This document shows, piece by piece, positions 34,828 through 43,159 of a stretch of DNA of 64,000 nt. The notes under the pieces are model-generated. The model searched no databases and was not told the origin of the DNA. It was given only the letters and a program-made list of their open reading frames with translations. Position numbers and translations under genes: made by a program. The DNA comes from [Clostridium] symbiosum (GTDB lineage: Bacteria; Bacillota; Clostridia; Lachnospirales; Lachnospiraceae). Within the stretch, counting starts at the first letter, position 1. The number at the start of each line of letters is the position of its first letter. The stretch is from contig CP143946.1 in the NCBI GenBank assembly GCA_036419695.1, positions 4,086,001-4,150,000 on the forward strand, read 5' to 3'.

Positions 34828-35946
34828 ATGAACGAACCATTTTCTGAGAAGAGCGCAAGGCAGGTAATCCAGCAGTCGGGCCAGTTTATCTGCCCGCCGC
34901 AGCCTGACACCCTGGTCAGCGCCCAGTCAGTTTTCCCACAGAACAGATTTGCGAACAACCAGAATCCCTATCAGCCAAACTACCAGACCAATTATCAGAT
35001 GAACCGCGCAGGCCGGGCAATGCCTCCGCAGGTACAGAGAACAGAGGAACGGCAGGCAAATCCGGCCGCAGATGCACCGGGTTCGGGGAAGGCTCCCCTT
35101 CAGGAAAACACAGCAGCGGCCGAAACGGCCCAGAATGCCAGGAGCCAGAATGCAATAAAACAGGAAAGCAATACACCGCTCCCCCTTCAGGCAGAAAATA
35201 TCCGCTGTGAAGCCCCATCTGCCGAAAATGTCAAAACGGCAAACTGCAGGCTGGAAAATTGCAGGACGGAAAACAGTTCCTGTGAGGAGACGGCGCCTGA
35301 TAACACCGTCTGCCAGCAGAATTATTCACCATCAAACTCACCGCGGTGGCAGCAGAACGGACAGAATAAAATGTGTGAAGCCGCCGCTCAGCCTTTACAA
35401 AGCTGCGATGTTGCCTATCAGGCTGCAACGCCGTATCCTCCCGTAAAAATTTCCGGGCAGAATTCCCACTATGCGGCCGCCATGCTCGACAATATGGCCG
35501 GGCAGAATTCGGAGATGTCTGCCGTTGGATTGTATTTCTATGCACATCTGGTGACGACAGGATATAAAGATGTGGACGAGGCATTTCTCCGCATAAGCAT
35601 GGTGGAGATGCAGCACCTGAATCTGTTCGGCGAACTGGCGATGCAGCTGGGTGAAAACCCGCGTCTCTGGTGCCGCCAGCCCCGGAGCGGGAGATACCTG
35701 TACTGGAACCCGGCCTGCCTGAAATACCCGCACATACAGCCGCCGGCTCCCGGCTGCCGCATCCCGGAATCCAATGTCCGCACAATCCTGGCCCAGGCCA
35801 TCGAAGTGGAGCAGGCAGCCATTCACAAATACATGCAGCAGACGTCCTGGATTCAGGATGTGGGTATCTGTGATATCCTGAGAAGGATTTCTGCGGATGA
35901 ACAGATGCACGTGGAAATTTTCAGCCGGCTGTATCATCAGATATAA
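34828..35946 (+). CDS. Ferritin-like protein with long Gln/Asn-rich N-terminal region
   Basis: 372 residues. Residues 1-200 are low-complexity, rich in Gln, Asn, Ala and Pro with scattered Cys (NCRLENCRTENSSCEETA). The last 160 residues look like a ferritin-type four-helix bundle with paired metal-ligand motifs: SEMSAVGLYFYAHLVTTGY, EMQHLNLFGELAMQ, AIEVEQAAIHKYMQQT and ADEQMHVEIFSRL. This arrangement resembles manganese-catalase/CotJC or rubrerythrin-like spore-coat proteins, but the family is not certain. RBS AAGGAC is weak. The convergent ligA gene is separated by a strong bidirectional terminator. Confidence 0.7.
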   Translation: MNEPFSEKSARQVIQQSGQFICPPQPDTLVSAQSVFPQNRFANNQNPYQPNYQTNYQMNRAGRAMPPQVQRTEERQANPAADAPGSGKAPLQENTAAAETAQNARSQNAIKQESNTPLPLQAENIRCEAPSAENVKTANCRLENCRTENSSCEETAPDNTVCQQNYSPSNSPRWQQNGQNKMCEAAAQPLQSCDVAYQAATPYPPVKISGQNSHYAAAMLDNMAGQNSEMSAVGLYFYAHLVTTGYKDVDEAFLRISMVEMQHLNLFGELAMQLGENPRLWCRQPRSGRYLYWNPACLKYPHIQPPAPGCRIPESNVRTILAQAIEVEQAAIHKYMQQTSWIQDVGICDILRRISADEQMHVEIFSRLYHQI

Positions 35947-36010
35947 AATGTGACTCAGGAAAATACATATTTTCATTAAACTGTTTCAGAATTTTCTGCG
36001 CCTCCATTGC

Positions 36011-36059
36011 AAAAGTGGATGATTCCGGGTGCCTTTTCCCGGAATCATCCACTTTTTTA
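36011..36059. terminator. Bidirectional terminator between ferritin-like gene and ligA
   Basis: AAAAGTGGATGATTCCGGG pairs with CCCGGAATCATCCACTTTTT around a TGCCTTTT loop, with A-run before and T-run after. Confidence 0.9.
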
Positions 36060-38045
36060 TTCTTCAACGCCTGTCATTGCAATAAACTCTTCCTCCGAAA
36101 TAATCGGTATTCCAAGCTCCTTCGCTTTCTTGTTCTTTGATGAATTGGACGTCGTATCGTTATTAATCAGATAATTTGTCTTTGCCGTTACGCTGCCGGT
36201 CACCTTGCCGCCCTGCTGCTCAATCAGCTCCTGTATCTCCTTACGGTTCTTAAAATGTTCCACCGAGCCGGTAATGACGAACGTCATTCCTTCAAATCTG
36301 GCCTCTCCGCCCTCTTCTTCCGCCGTTTCCTCGATGGTCAGTTCGCTCAGCAGATGATCCACAATTTCATTGTTCTTCTCGCTGCCAAAGAAACTGATCC
36401 AGGCATCCGCCAGCACGTCTCCGATTCCGTCGATCGCTACCAGCTCTTCTTTTTCTGCATTTCTCATGGCGGTGAAATCATTTTTAAACGTCCGGCAGAT
36501 CATCTTTGCCCCCGCAAGGCCGATTCCCGTAATTCCCAGGCCGTAAATCACTCGCGGCAGCGTAGTCTTTGCCGCCTTTTTGACGGAAGCAATCAGGTTG
36601 TCATAGGATTTCTGGCCAAAGCCCTCCATTACCACGATCTCCTGCTCATAGCGTTCCAGGTGGAAAATATCGGCGTACTCATGGATAAAGCCAACGCCAA
36701 TCAGCTTTTCCAGTGTTGCCTCGGAAAGTCCGCCTATATTCAGCGCATCACGGCTGACAAACAGGGTGAAGCTCTTTATCTTTTTGGCCTGACATTCCGG
36801 ATTGGTACAGTAGAGAGATTTGACATCATTTATCTGCTTAATCTCCGTATCCGCGCCACAGACCGGGCAGTGCTCCGGAATATCCCGGACGCCGCTCTTT
36901 GTCAGGTTGTCCGCTATCTGCGGGATAATCATATTGGCCTTGTAGACGGTAATCCTGTCGCCGGCTCCCAGCTCCAGGGCCTCCATGATGCTGATGTTAT
37001 GGACACTGGCACGGCTGACCGTCGTCCCCTCCAGTTCAACCGGCTCAAATACGGCCACGGGGTTAATTAACCCCGTCCTGGAAGCGCTCCATTCAATATA
37101 GGAGAGTGTTGTCTCCTGTATCTCATCCATCCATTTAAATGCAATCGAGTCTCTGGGGAATTTGGCCGTCCTGCCCAAAGACTGGCCGTATTCGATATCA
37201 TCATAAAGCAGCACCAGGCCGTCGGACGGGATATCATTGCTGGAAACAGCCTCCGAAAATTCCCGGACCGCATCCTCCAGCGTTTCCCCCGTTACTTCCC
37301 TGTAATCCACCACCTCAAATCCCTGGGAACGAAGCCACTCAAACTGCTCTTTTCTGGAATTTTTAAAGTCCGCGCCTTCCGCCTTTACAAGGCTGAATGC
37401 ATAGAAACGGACGTTTCTGTGAGCCGTTATTTCATTATTGAGCTGGCGAACGGAACCGCTGCACAGGTTTCTCGGGTTCTTGTATTTCGCGTCCACATCC
37501 TCTATCTGGGCGTTGATTTTCTCGAAATCCGAGTAGCGTATGACTGCCTCCCCTCTCAGGATCATCTGGCCGGTAAAGCTTATGTTTAAAGGAACATTGG
37601 CAAAAACCTTCGCATTGTTGGTGATGACTTCCCCGATCTCGCCGTTGCCCCGCGTTACCGCTTTGACAAGAGTGCCTCCCTCATAGGTAAGCACAATCGT
37701 CAGGCCGTCCATCTTCCAGGAAAGGAGCCCCTTCTGTTCTCCCAGCCACTCCTTCAGATCTTCCACGCTTTTTGTCTTGTTCAGAGAAAGCATGGGTTTC
37801 TCATGACGCTCTTTCGGCAGGGATCCAACCACTTCGTAGCCGACATTCTGGGTTGGGCTGTTTGCAAACCGGATTCCCGTCTCCTGCTCCAGGGATACCA
37901 GTTCGTCATAGAGCTTGTCATATTCAAAGTTGCTCATGATTTCCCGGCTCTCCTGGTAATAAGCGCGTCCTGCCTCCGAAAGAATCTCTACCAGTTCACG
38001 GATTCTTGCTGTCTTATGTTCGATTGATGATGTCTGCTCTGCCAT
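36057..38045 (-). CDS. ligA: NAD-dependent DNA ligase LigA
   Basis: 662 residues with all LigA domains: Ia (YDKLYDELVSLEQETG), adenylation domain with active-site Lys in SWKMDGLTI (about 112) and GEAVI, OB-fold, zinc finger with four Cys (CPVCGADTEIK, CTNPECQAKK, about 400-425), helix-hairpin-helix (GLGITGIGLAGAKMI, IDGIGDVLADAW) and a C-terminal BRCT domain (FEGMTFVITGSVEHFKNRKE). It seals nicks during replication and repair. A slightly divergent ligase; I cannot tell whether another ligA exists elsewhere in this genome. Confidence 0.94.
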   Translation of the reverse strand: MAEQTSSIEHKTARIRELVEILSEAGRAYYQESREIMSNFEYDKLYDELVSLEQETGIRFANSPTQNVGYEVVGSLPKERHEKPMLSLNKTKSVEDLKEWLGEQKGLLSWKMDGLTIVLTYEGGTLVKAVTRGNGEIGEVITNNAKVFANVPLNISFTGQMILRGEAVIRYSDFEKINAQIEDVDAKYKNPRNLCSGSVRQLNNEITAHRNVRFYAFSLVKAEGADFKNSRKEQFEWLRSQGFEVVDYREVTGETLEDAVREFSEAVSSNDIPSDGLVLLYDDIEYGQSLGRTAKFPRDSIAFKWMDEIQETTLSYIEWSASRTGLINPVAVFEPVELEGTTVSRASVHNISIMEALELGAGDRITVYKANMIIPQIADNLTKSGVRDIPEHCPVCGADTEIKQINDVKSLYCTNPECQAKKIKSFTLFVSRDALNIGGLSEATLEKLIGVGFIHEYADIFHLERYEQEIVVMEGFGQKSYDNLIASVKKAAKTTLPRVIYGLGITGIGLAGAKMICRTFKNDFTAMRNAEKEELVAIDGIGDVLADAWISFFGSEKNNEIVDHLLSELTIEETAEEEGGEARFEGMTFVITGSVEHFKNRKEIQELIEQQGGKVTGSVTAKTNYLINNDTTSNSSKNKKAKELGIPIISEEEFIAMTGVEE

Positions 38046-38078
38046 ATATTATGCCTTTCTTTATTTACGGTTCTTATT

Positions 38079-39023
38079 TTAATTTGCTTCTCCCTGTCCC
38101 AGGATACGGTTCAGTTCGTCCCATTCATCTCCGGTTATTTCGCGTGATTCTCCTGTCCTTAAATTGCCCAGTTTCATGTTCATAATACGGATTCTCTTTA
38201 AAGTTTTCACATGAAACCCGAGAGCCTCGCACATTCTGCGTATCTGCCGGTTCAGGCCCTGAGTCAAAATGATGCGGAACGAACACTCCCCCGTCTTCTC
38301 CGCCTCACAGGGTTTTGTGCATGTGTCGAGTATCTCCACGCCCCGGCTCATTTTCTCTATAAAATCTTTCGTAACAGGCTTGTCCACCGTCACAAGGTAT
38401 TCTTTTTCATGGCCATATCGGCTTCTTAAGATACGGTTGACCAGTTCTCCCTGGTTTGTCATCAGAAGAAGGCCTTCGGAATCCTTATCGAGACGGCCTA
38501 TCGGATAAATGCGGACGGGATATTTCAGAAACTCCACAATATTTTCCGCCCTGTCCTTATCGGAGGTGGTACAGACAATTCCTCTCGGTTTATTGACCGC
38601 AAGAAGAACCGGTCTGTCTTTCCCCCCCACCGTCTTTCCATCCACGGTAACCGCCTGGGACGGCAACACCTTCATTCCCGTCACTGCCGTCTTTCCATCC
38701 ACCGTCACTTTTCCGGCTTCAATCAGCCGGTCCGCCTCCCGTCTGGAGCAGACGCCGGATTCACTCAGATACTTGTTCAGGCGGATTTCTCCCGTTTCTT
38801 TCTGCATCTCTTTCCGTACTTCTTTCTGCGTTTCTTTCCGCACTTCTTTCTGCGTTTCTTTCCGCACTTCTTTCTGCGTTTCTTTCCGCACTTCTTTGCG
38901 TACTTCTTTCTGTGCTTCTTTCTGCACATCTTTGCGTACTTCTCTCTGTGCCTCTTTCCGTACTTCTCTCTGCGCTTCTTTCCGTACTTTTACATCTTTT
39001 CTGTTTTCCACGCCGTTTCTCAT
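38079..39023 (-). CDS. 23S rRNA pseudouridine synthase (RluF/RluB type) with charged repeat extension
   Basis: 314 residues. Residues 1-80 are tandem 8-residue units of the type KETQKEVR or KEAQREVR, predicted as a highly charged coiled or single alpha helix. An S4 RNA-binding domain follows (IRLNKYLSESGVCSRREADR), then the RsuA/RluF catalytic domain with IYPIGRLDKDSEGLLLMTN (catalytic Asp) and QGLNRQIRRMCEALGF. It isomerises uridine in rRNA. The start ATGA overlaps the stop of the nucleotidyltransferase gene by 4 bp. The repeat extension is not part of the family's usual length. Confidence 0.9.
   Translation of the reverse strand: MRNGVENRKDVKVRKEAQREVRKEAQREVRKDVQKEAQKEVRKEVRKETQKEVRKETQKEVRKETQKEVRKEMQKETGEIRLNKYLSESGVCSRREADRLIEAGKVTVDGKTAVTGMKVLPSQAVTVDGKTVGGKDRPVLLAVNKPRGIVCTTSDKDRAENIVEFLKYPVRIYPIGRLDKDSEGLLLMTNQGELVNRILRSRYGHEKEYLVTVDKPVTKDFIEKMSRGVEILDTCTKPCEAEKTGECSFRIILTQGLNRQIRRMCEALGFHVKTLKRIRIMNMKLGNLRTGESREITGDEWDELNRILGQGEAN
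38811..39000 (-). repeat. Tandem 24-bp coding repeats in the pseudouridine synthase gene
   Basis: On the plus strand the unit reads TTTCTTTCCGCACTTCTTTC plus TGCG and is repeated three times exactly and several more times with small changes (GTACTTCTCTCTGTGC). It encodes the KETQKEVR octapeptide array. Such arrays change length by slippage. Confidence 0.85.
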
Positions 39024-39835
39024 CCCTTTTCCAGCCTCTTTGCACTGTCCTCCATCAATTTAATCTGTTCCAGAAACAGACGGTTAAGTTCCTCCCAGTC
39101 CGTCACCCTGTCGTCCGGCATCGCGGCGGTCTTCCTCTTAAATGCATCGAGATTCCGGCTGATATAATCATTCAGTTCTTCAATTCTCCCGCCCTTTCCC
39201 GTCTCCGGCGTTTTCACCTTAATGGCGATCAGCCGTTCAACGGCCGGACGCATTTCCTCCTCCAAAACCGAGGCCGCAAGCTCGGAAAACAGAACCGGCG
39301 GGGGGCAGCCGTTCTCCTCAATCCACTTACAGGCAAGGATGGGGCGAAGGACATAAAAATATTTCTTATATTTTACTTCCTCCCCCTGGAGATACTCGGT
39401 AAAATTGGTCCTGGCCGTTCCATAATAATGGTACATCCCGGCTTTGCAGGAAAAATACCGTTCCGTCGTTTTCCGTACCCTCTCCCATTCCGGCGTTGTC
39501 CTGTATACCACCGGTGAGTTGCTCCACTCAAACAGAGTGGCGTTTGACTTGTGGAAATGACGCAGTGTTTTTGAGAGATCCCAGCCGCTTATATCCAGCG
39601 TCTCATCTAACTCCCAGTCGATAAAGTCCTTCTTTTCATCCAGCCTCAGATAGTCTTTTGCCGTCCTCACATAGACGAACCTGACGTCATAGTCACTGTC
39701 CGGAGAGGCAAATCCCCAGGCCCTGCTGCCCGATTCAACTGCATGCAGAATTTTTACATGCTCCTCCTGCTCTATCTCATCCAGTTTCAAATTCACAAGC
39801 TCTTCTATCGTACCTTCAAAATTTTTGTATTTCAT
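39020..39835 (-). CDS. RlaP-like nucleotidyltransferase (COG3541 type), paralogue 1
   Basis: 271 residues of the DNA polymerase beta nucleotidyltransferase superfamily. The catalytic core is ESGSRAWGFASPDSDYDVRF (about 33-52), with the G-S motif and the D-x-D metal pair, followed by KDFIDWELDETLDISGWDL with a third Asp. The pattern matches the RlaP/YcgL group (pfam10127), linked in the literature to RNA repair. It overlaps the upstream paralogue by 20 bp and the downstream pseudouridine synthase by 4 bp. The real substrate is unknown. Confidence 0.8.
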   Translation of the reverse strand: MKYKNFEGTIEELVNLKLDEIEQEEHVKILHAVESGSRAWGFASPDSDYDVRFVYVRTAKDYLRLDEKKDFIDWELDETLDISGWDLSKTLRHFHKSNATLFEWSNSPVVYRTTPEWERVRKTTERYFSCKAGMYHYYGTARTNFTEYLQGEEVKYKKYFYVLRPILACKWIEENGCPPPVLFSELAASVLEEEMRPAVERLIAIKVKTPETGKGGRIEELNDYISRNLDAFKRKTAAMPDDRVTDWEELNRLFLEQIKLMEDSAKRLEKG

Positions 39836-40844
39836 CTCTGACCACCTTTTCGTTCACTTCCATGACAAATTCCTCCACGGCCCGGTAATCCGGTTCATCG
39901 GGAAGAAGCGTATGTTTTGCAGCATAATCGAGGCGCTTCTCATAATCCGCTAAAATCTCATAGAATTCCCCGCGGTACGAACCGTCCTCCTTCTGATATT
40001 CCCCATTCCTCACACTCATAAGAAGAGGCAGCTCCGCCCCGCGGTATGTATTGATCTCTCCCTTTTCCAGAATATCGAGAGCCATCATAAACAGCCTGAG
40101 AAGGTGCATGGCATGTTTGTTCAGATGATTGTCGTCCTTCTTCCTGTTTCTCTTTCCCAGATACTGGTATTCCTTCACGATATTATTCATCTCTGCCCAC
40201 AGCCCCTTGTAGTCGCGCAGCGGATAGTGGGTGAGCGATGCGTCCATAAAAATTTCCGTCTCCATATCCGCTCTTTCGGAACGGCCGATATACAGCCGGA
40301 TCTGCCCCTCCTCAAACTTCTCATACCGGGTCCTGAAGGTGTGCATTGCATTGTTGACGCTGTTCAGAATATGGCGCTCTTTCTCACTCTGTCCGTAGGA
40401 ATCGCGGGCCAGGGCATTCTGGAGCCTGCGAAGCTGCTGATCCGCATAGCCTCCGAAGGACTGGATTGCCTTTTTTGAAAGAAACATCTTTTTCCGCTTC
40501 AGCAGTTCTCTTCCGATACCGCTCAGATAGAGATATTTCCCTTCCTCAATTCCCAAAAGCTCACATGTGTTCGGATTACAGCTCAAAAGGAGGTTAATCA
40601 TCTTATTAAAGGAGTAGATTACCGTATCCGTCTTATCATCCACGTACTGTTCAAATGCCGTCATTCCGATCAGATCGGATTTCTGGTTCAGCGTAATTCC
40701 GCGGATATCAATGTCACTGTCCGCGTTGTTGGTTCCATAGGAATAACTGCCTCCCATTGCAAGGAGGATGATATTTTTTCCGAGACGGCCGTTCTCCCTG
40801 ATAAAATTATATTCTTCCGTATCTAATAAAGCTCTGAAATCCAT
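39816..40844 (-). CDS. RlaP-like nucleotidyltransferase (COG3541 type), paralogue 2
   Basis: 342 residues from the ATG at 40844 (GGTGGAGGT upstream); an earlier start at 40868 adds 8 residues. The catalytic core is LLAMGGSYSYGTNNADSDID (about 27-46) followed by IRGI, giving G-S and D-x-D, and the third acidic position in VDDKTDTVIYSFNKMI. A helical C-terminal part contains DNHLNKHAMHLLRLFMMALD. It is distantly related to the 39020 product. Head gene of the three-gene run ending in the pseudouridine synthase. Confidence 0.8.
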   Translation of the reverse strand: MDFRALLDTEEYNFIRENGRLGKNIILLAMGGSYSYGTNNADSDIDIRGITLNQKSDLIGMTAFEQYVDDKTDTVIYSFNKMINLLLSCNPNTCELLGIEEGKYLYLSGIGRELLKRKKMFLSKKAIQSFGGYADQQLRRLQNALARDSYGQSEKERHILNSVNNAMHTFRTRYEKFEEGQIRLYIGRSERADMETEIFMDASLTHYPLRDYKGLWAEMNNIVKEYQYLGKRNRKKDDNHLNKHAMHLLRLFMMALDILEKGEINTYRGAELPLLMSVRNGEYQKEDGSYRGEFYEILADYEKRLDYAAKHTLLPDEPDYRAVEEFVMEVNEKVVRDEIQKF

Positions 40845-41072
40845 TTTTACCTCCACCGGATCAGCCAAAAAAGGAACACCGTCCTTCCGATGCTCCGATA
40901 TAAATTCTTTCCATCAACTAGGCCGCTGTTCGCCCCCTGCCAAAAAACAGTGTGCTGTAAAGCGTGAAACCGCATTTTATGCTGTTTCTGTGCATCGCGA
41001 AGCGGTAACTATGAAGATACTGAATCGTTGCCCTTAATTATAACCGATTATCAATTTTTTTACAAACATCAC

Positions 41073-41104
41073 TTGACAAGTTTAACTGTAACTGTTATAG
41101 TTAC
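41073..41104 (+). promoter_or_regulatory. Promoter with dyad operator before the beta-lactamase/DUF302 gene
   Basis: TTGACA (41073-41078), 17-bp spacer, TATAGT (41096-41101). GTAACTGTTATAGTTAC (41088-41104) is a dyad that covers the -10 box, so a repressor bound there would block transcription. No dedicated regulator gene is adjacent. The rest of the gap 40845-41187 shows only degenerate repeat-like sequence at about 40975-41020. Confidence 0.7.
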
Positions 41105-41187
41105 AATTAAGAAATGTAACTTTTCCGATTACATATACCACAACGATAACGTCGGACTGCATCCGGCACATAGAAAGGAAGGGCTCT

Positions 41188-42711
41188 ATGAACACAAGAG
41201 AACACGAAACGATGAAAATGCGTGGCAGCGCCGATGTATCTTATCTCGGCCGGACTGTTGATGAAATGATTTGGGATTTTATGAAGGAAGAAAAGATTCC
41301 CGGCCTGACGCTGGCTATCGTTCAGGCGCCCTATATACCAAGAGTGGTCGGATACGGCGTTTCCGATGCCGGACAGAAGCGCCTCGCTTCTGCAAATACA
41401 ATGTGGCCGGCAGGGCCAATCTCCCAGGCATTCGCAGCCGTAGCCATCATGCAGCTTTATGAGGAGGGAAAACTCGATATCAACCAAGCGGTTGAAGCAT
41501 ATCTCCCTAAACTTCCTGAAACCTTTAAAGGCATTACCATTTTACAGCTCCTCCGCCATGCATCGGGACTTCCCGATTACCGTGAAAACAAGGACTGGAC
41601 TCCTTTCAGGGAATGGCAGAAAGGGGAACTGACCGGCCTGATTGCAGACCAGCCTCTCCAGTTTGCACCCGGCACGGATGTCCGTCTGAGCGCATCCAAC
41701 TTCCTGCTGCTTACCCAGGTTGTCGAGGCTATTTCCGGTAAATCTTACCGTGATTTTGTCACTGAGCGCCAGATTCACTATCTCGGCCTGCGACACACAG
41801 GTTTTGCCGAGGATTTGGGTGGATTTGTCCATGAGGATGTATCCCTGACGGAAAATATACATCAAATTTTCAAGAAGGACGGAACCTACATCGATCCGAC
41901 GGAACCTGCGGCAAGCTACGATGAGAACGGGAATCCTATCCCCCGCATCCCGTCATCCGCGCTTCCCGGTTTCTCGGATATCTGGGCGTCGGCACAGGAT
42001 ATTTCCACCTGGGATATCGGCCTTGCCGGTTCCGTGCTGATTCATCAGCCTGAAAACAGGGCAATGGTCTATACCCCCTGGAACCTGCCGGACGGCAAAG
42101 AGGTTCCTGCGGTGGCCGGGTGGCAGTTTTACAAACACCGCGGCCTGATGGATATCAAAGGCTCCCTTCCCGGTTACTCCTGCTTCCTGAGCCGATTCAC
42201 CCACTCGGAAGAACTGGTATGCGTCACCCTGCTCGCCAATAAAGAGGGCGTGGATTTCACAAACCTGGGACGCCGGATTGCCGGAGCCTTCGGCGACCTC
42301 CTCTCCACGGGCTACGACGACAATAAGCTCTACCTTTTCGAAGGACAGCTTCCGGCCGCAGCAACCGTAGAAAGACTGGAAAGAGAATTATCCGATCGAA
42401 AGATTCCTCTTTTTGCAAAATTTGACCACGCCGCCAATGCCAGGGAAGCAGGGCTGGAGCTTCGCCCCACTACGGTTCTTGTATTCGGTTCCCCGCTTGT
42501 GGGCACCGGACTGATGCAGAAGGATCAGAGCATCTCCCTGGAGCTGCCTCTTAAGATTTCCGTCTGGGAAGATGAAGCCGGAAGCACATGGCTCGCATTC
42601 CCGAGGATTTCAAAAATGGCCTCGGATTACGGCCTGGACAGCCATCCGGCGGTTCCTAAAATGGAGCTTCTCATGGAAAATCTGGTCCGTAAAGCCGGCA
42701 GCGTGTATTAA
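41188..42711 (+). CDS. Beta-lactamase-fold protein (degenerate active site) fused to DUF302
   Basis: 507 residues. Residues 20-365 follow the serine beta-lactamase/class C-like esterase fold: IPGLTLAIVQ, IMQLYEEGKLDINQAVEAYL, LLRHASGLPDY, WASAQDISTWDIG, GSLPGYSCFLSRF. The residues that should be catalytic are replaced: Ser and Lys of S-x-x-K are Pro77 and Gln80 (AGPISQAFAA), and Tyr of Y-x-N is Ala169 (SASNF). The C-terminus (about 385-505) is a DUF302 domain: KIPLFAKFDHAANAREAGLE, LRPTTVLVFGSPLVGTGLM, LPLKISVWEDEAG. No signal peptide, so probably cytoplasmic. A binding or sensing role is inferred. RBS AGGAAGGGCTCT. Confidence 0.8.
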   Translation: MNTREHETMKMRGSADVSYLGRTVDEMIWDFMKEEKIPGLTLAIVQAPYIPRVVGYGVSDAGQKRLASANTMWPAGPISQAFAAVAIMQLYEEGKLDINQAVEAYLPKLPETFKGITILQLLRHASGLPDYRENKDWTPFREWQKGELTGLIADQPLQFAPGTDVRLSASNFLLLTQVVEAISGKSYRDFVTERQIHYLGLRHTGFAEDLGGFVHEDVSLTENIHQIFKKDGTYIDPTEPAASYDENGNPIPRIPSSALPGFSDIWASAQDISTWDIGLAGSVLIHQPENRAMVYTPWNLPDGKEVPAVAGWQFYKHRGLMDIKGSLPGYSCFLSRFTHSEELVCVTLLANKEGVDFTNLGRRIAGAFGDLLSTGYDDNKLYLFEGQLPAAATVERLERELSDRKIPLFAKFDHAANAREAGLELRPTTVLVFGSPLVGTGLMQKDQSISLELPLKISVWEDEAGSTWLAFPRISKMASDYGLDSHPAVPKMELLMENLVRKAGSVY

Positions 42712-42762
42712 TGTGAAAATATTTCCCCCAAAAACCGTTTCAGCGGCTTTATGTATAAACCG

Positions 42763-42791
42763 TTTCACTTTTAAACAAACTTGCTCTATAA
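42763..42791 (+). promoter_or_regulatory. Promoter of trxA-trxB
   Basis: TTTCAC (42763-42768), 17 bp, TATAAT (42786-42791), followed by AGGAGGTG in front of trxA. Confidence 0.65.
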
Positions 42792-42822
42792 TTAATTATA
42801 ATAATAATCAGGAGGTGCCGAT

Positions 42823-43146
42823 ATGGCCGTACTTACAATAAACAAAAATTTTGATGAAACTGTTTTAAAATCTTCCGAACCTGTGGTAGTTGATTTCTGG
42901 GCTCCCTGGTGCGGTTACTGCCGCCGTCTCTCCCCTGCCGTAGACAGGCTGGAGGCCGAATATGAAGGCAAAATCAAGGTGGCAAAGCTCGATATCGATA
43001 CCGAGGAAGAACTTGCAGAAAAATATGAAGTAGACACAATCCCGACTCTGATTTTATTCAAAAACGGTGAAATGGTGGACTCCGTCGTTAACCCGCCTTC
43101 ACAGGATGCAATTGAAGAATGGTTAAAAGAAAACGGCGCACTGTAG
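42823..43146 (+). CDS. trxA: Thioredoxin
   Basis: 107 residues, a complete single-domain thioredoxin: VVDFWAPWCGYCRRLSPAVD with active site CGYC (residues 30-33; most thioredoxins have CGPC), the cis-Pro in VDTIPTLILFKNG and the buried Asp. The Tyr in CGYC is a variation seen in some clostridial proteins and may shift the redox potential. Followed after 13 bp by trxB with GGAGGAGGTA, so the pair forms one NADPH-driven disulfide-reducing system. Confidence 0.94.
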   Translation: MAVLTINKNFDETVLKSSEPVVVDFWAPWCGYCRRLSPAVDRLEAEYEGKIKVAKLDIDTEEELAEKYEVDTIPTLILFKNGEMVDSVVNPPSQDAIEEWLKENGAL

Positions 43147-43159
43147 GAGGAGGTATCCG

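Noticed and set aside
38811..39000. Regular repeats suggesting a CRISPR array
   Set aside because: Units are adjacent, without unique spacers, in frame with a gene and encode a coherent octapeptide.
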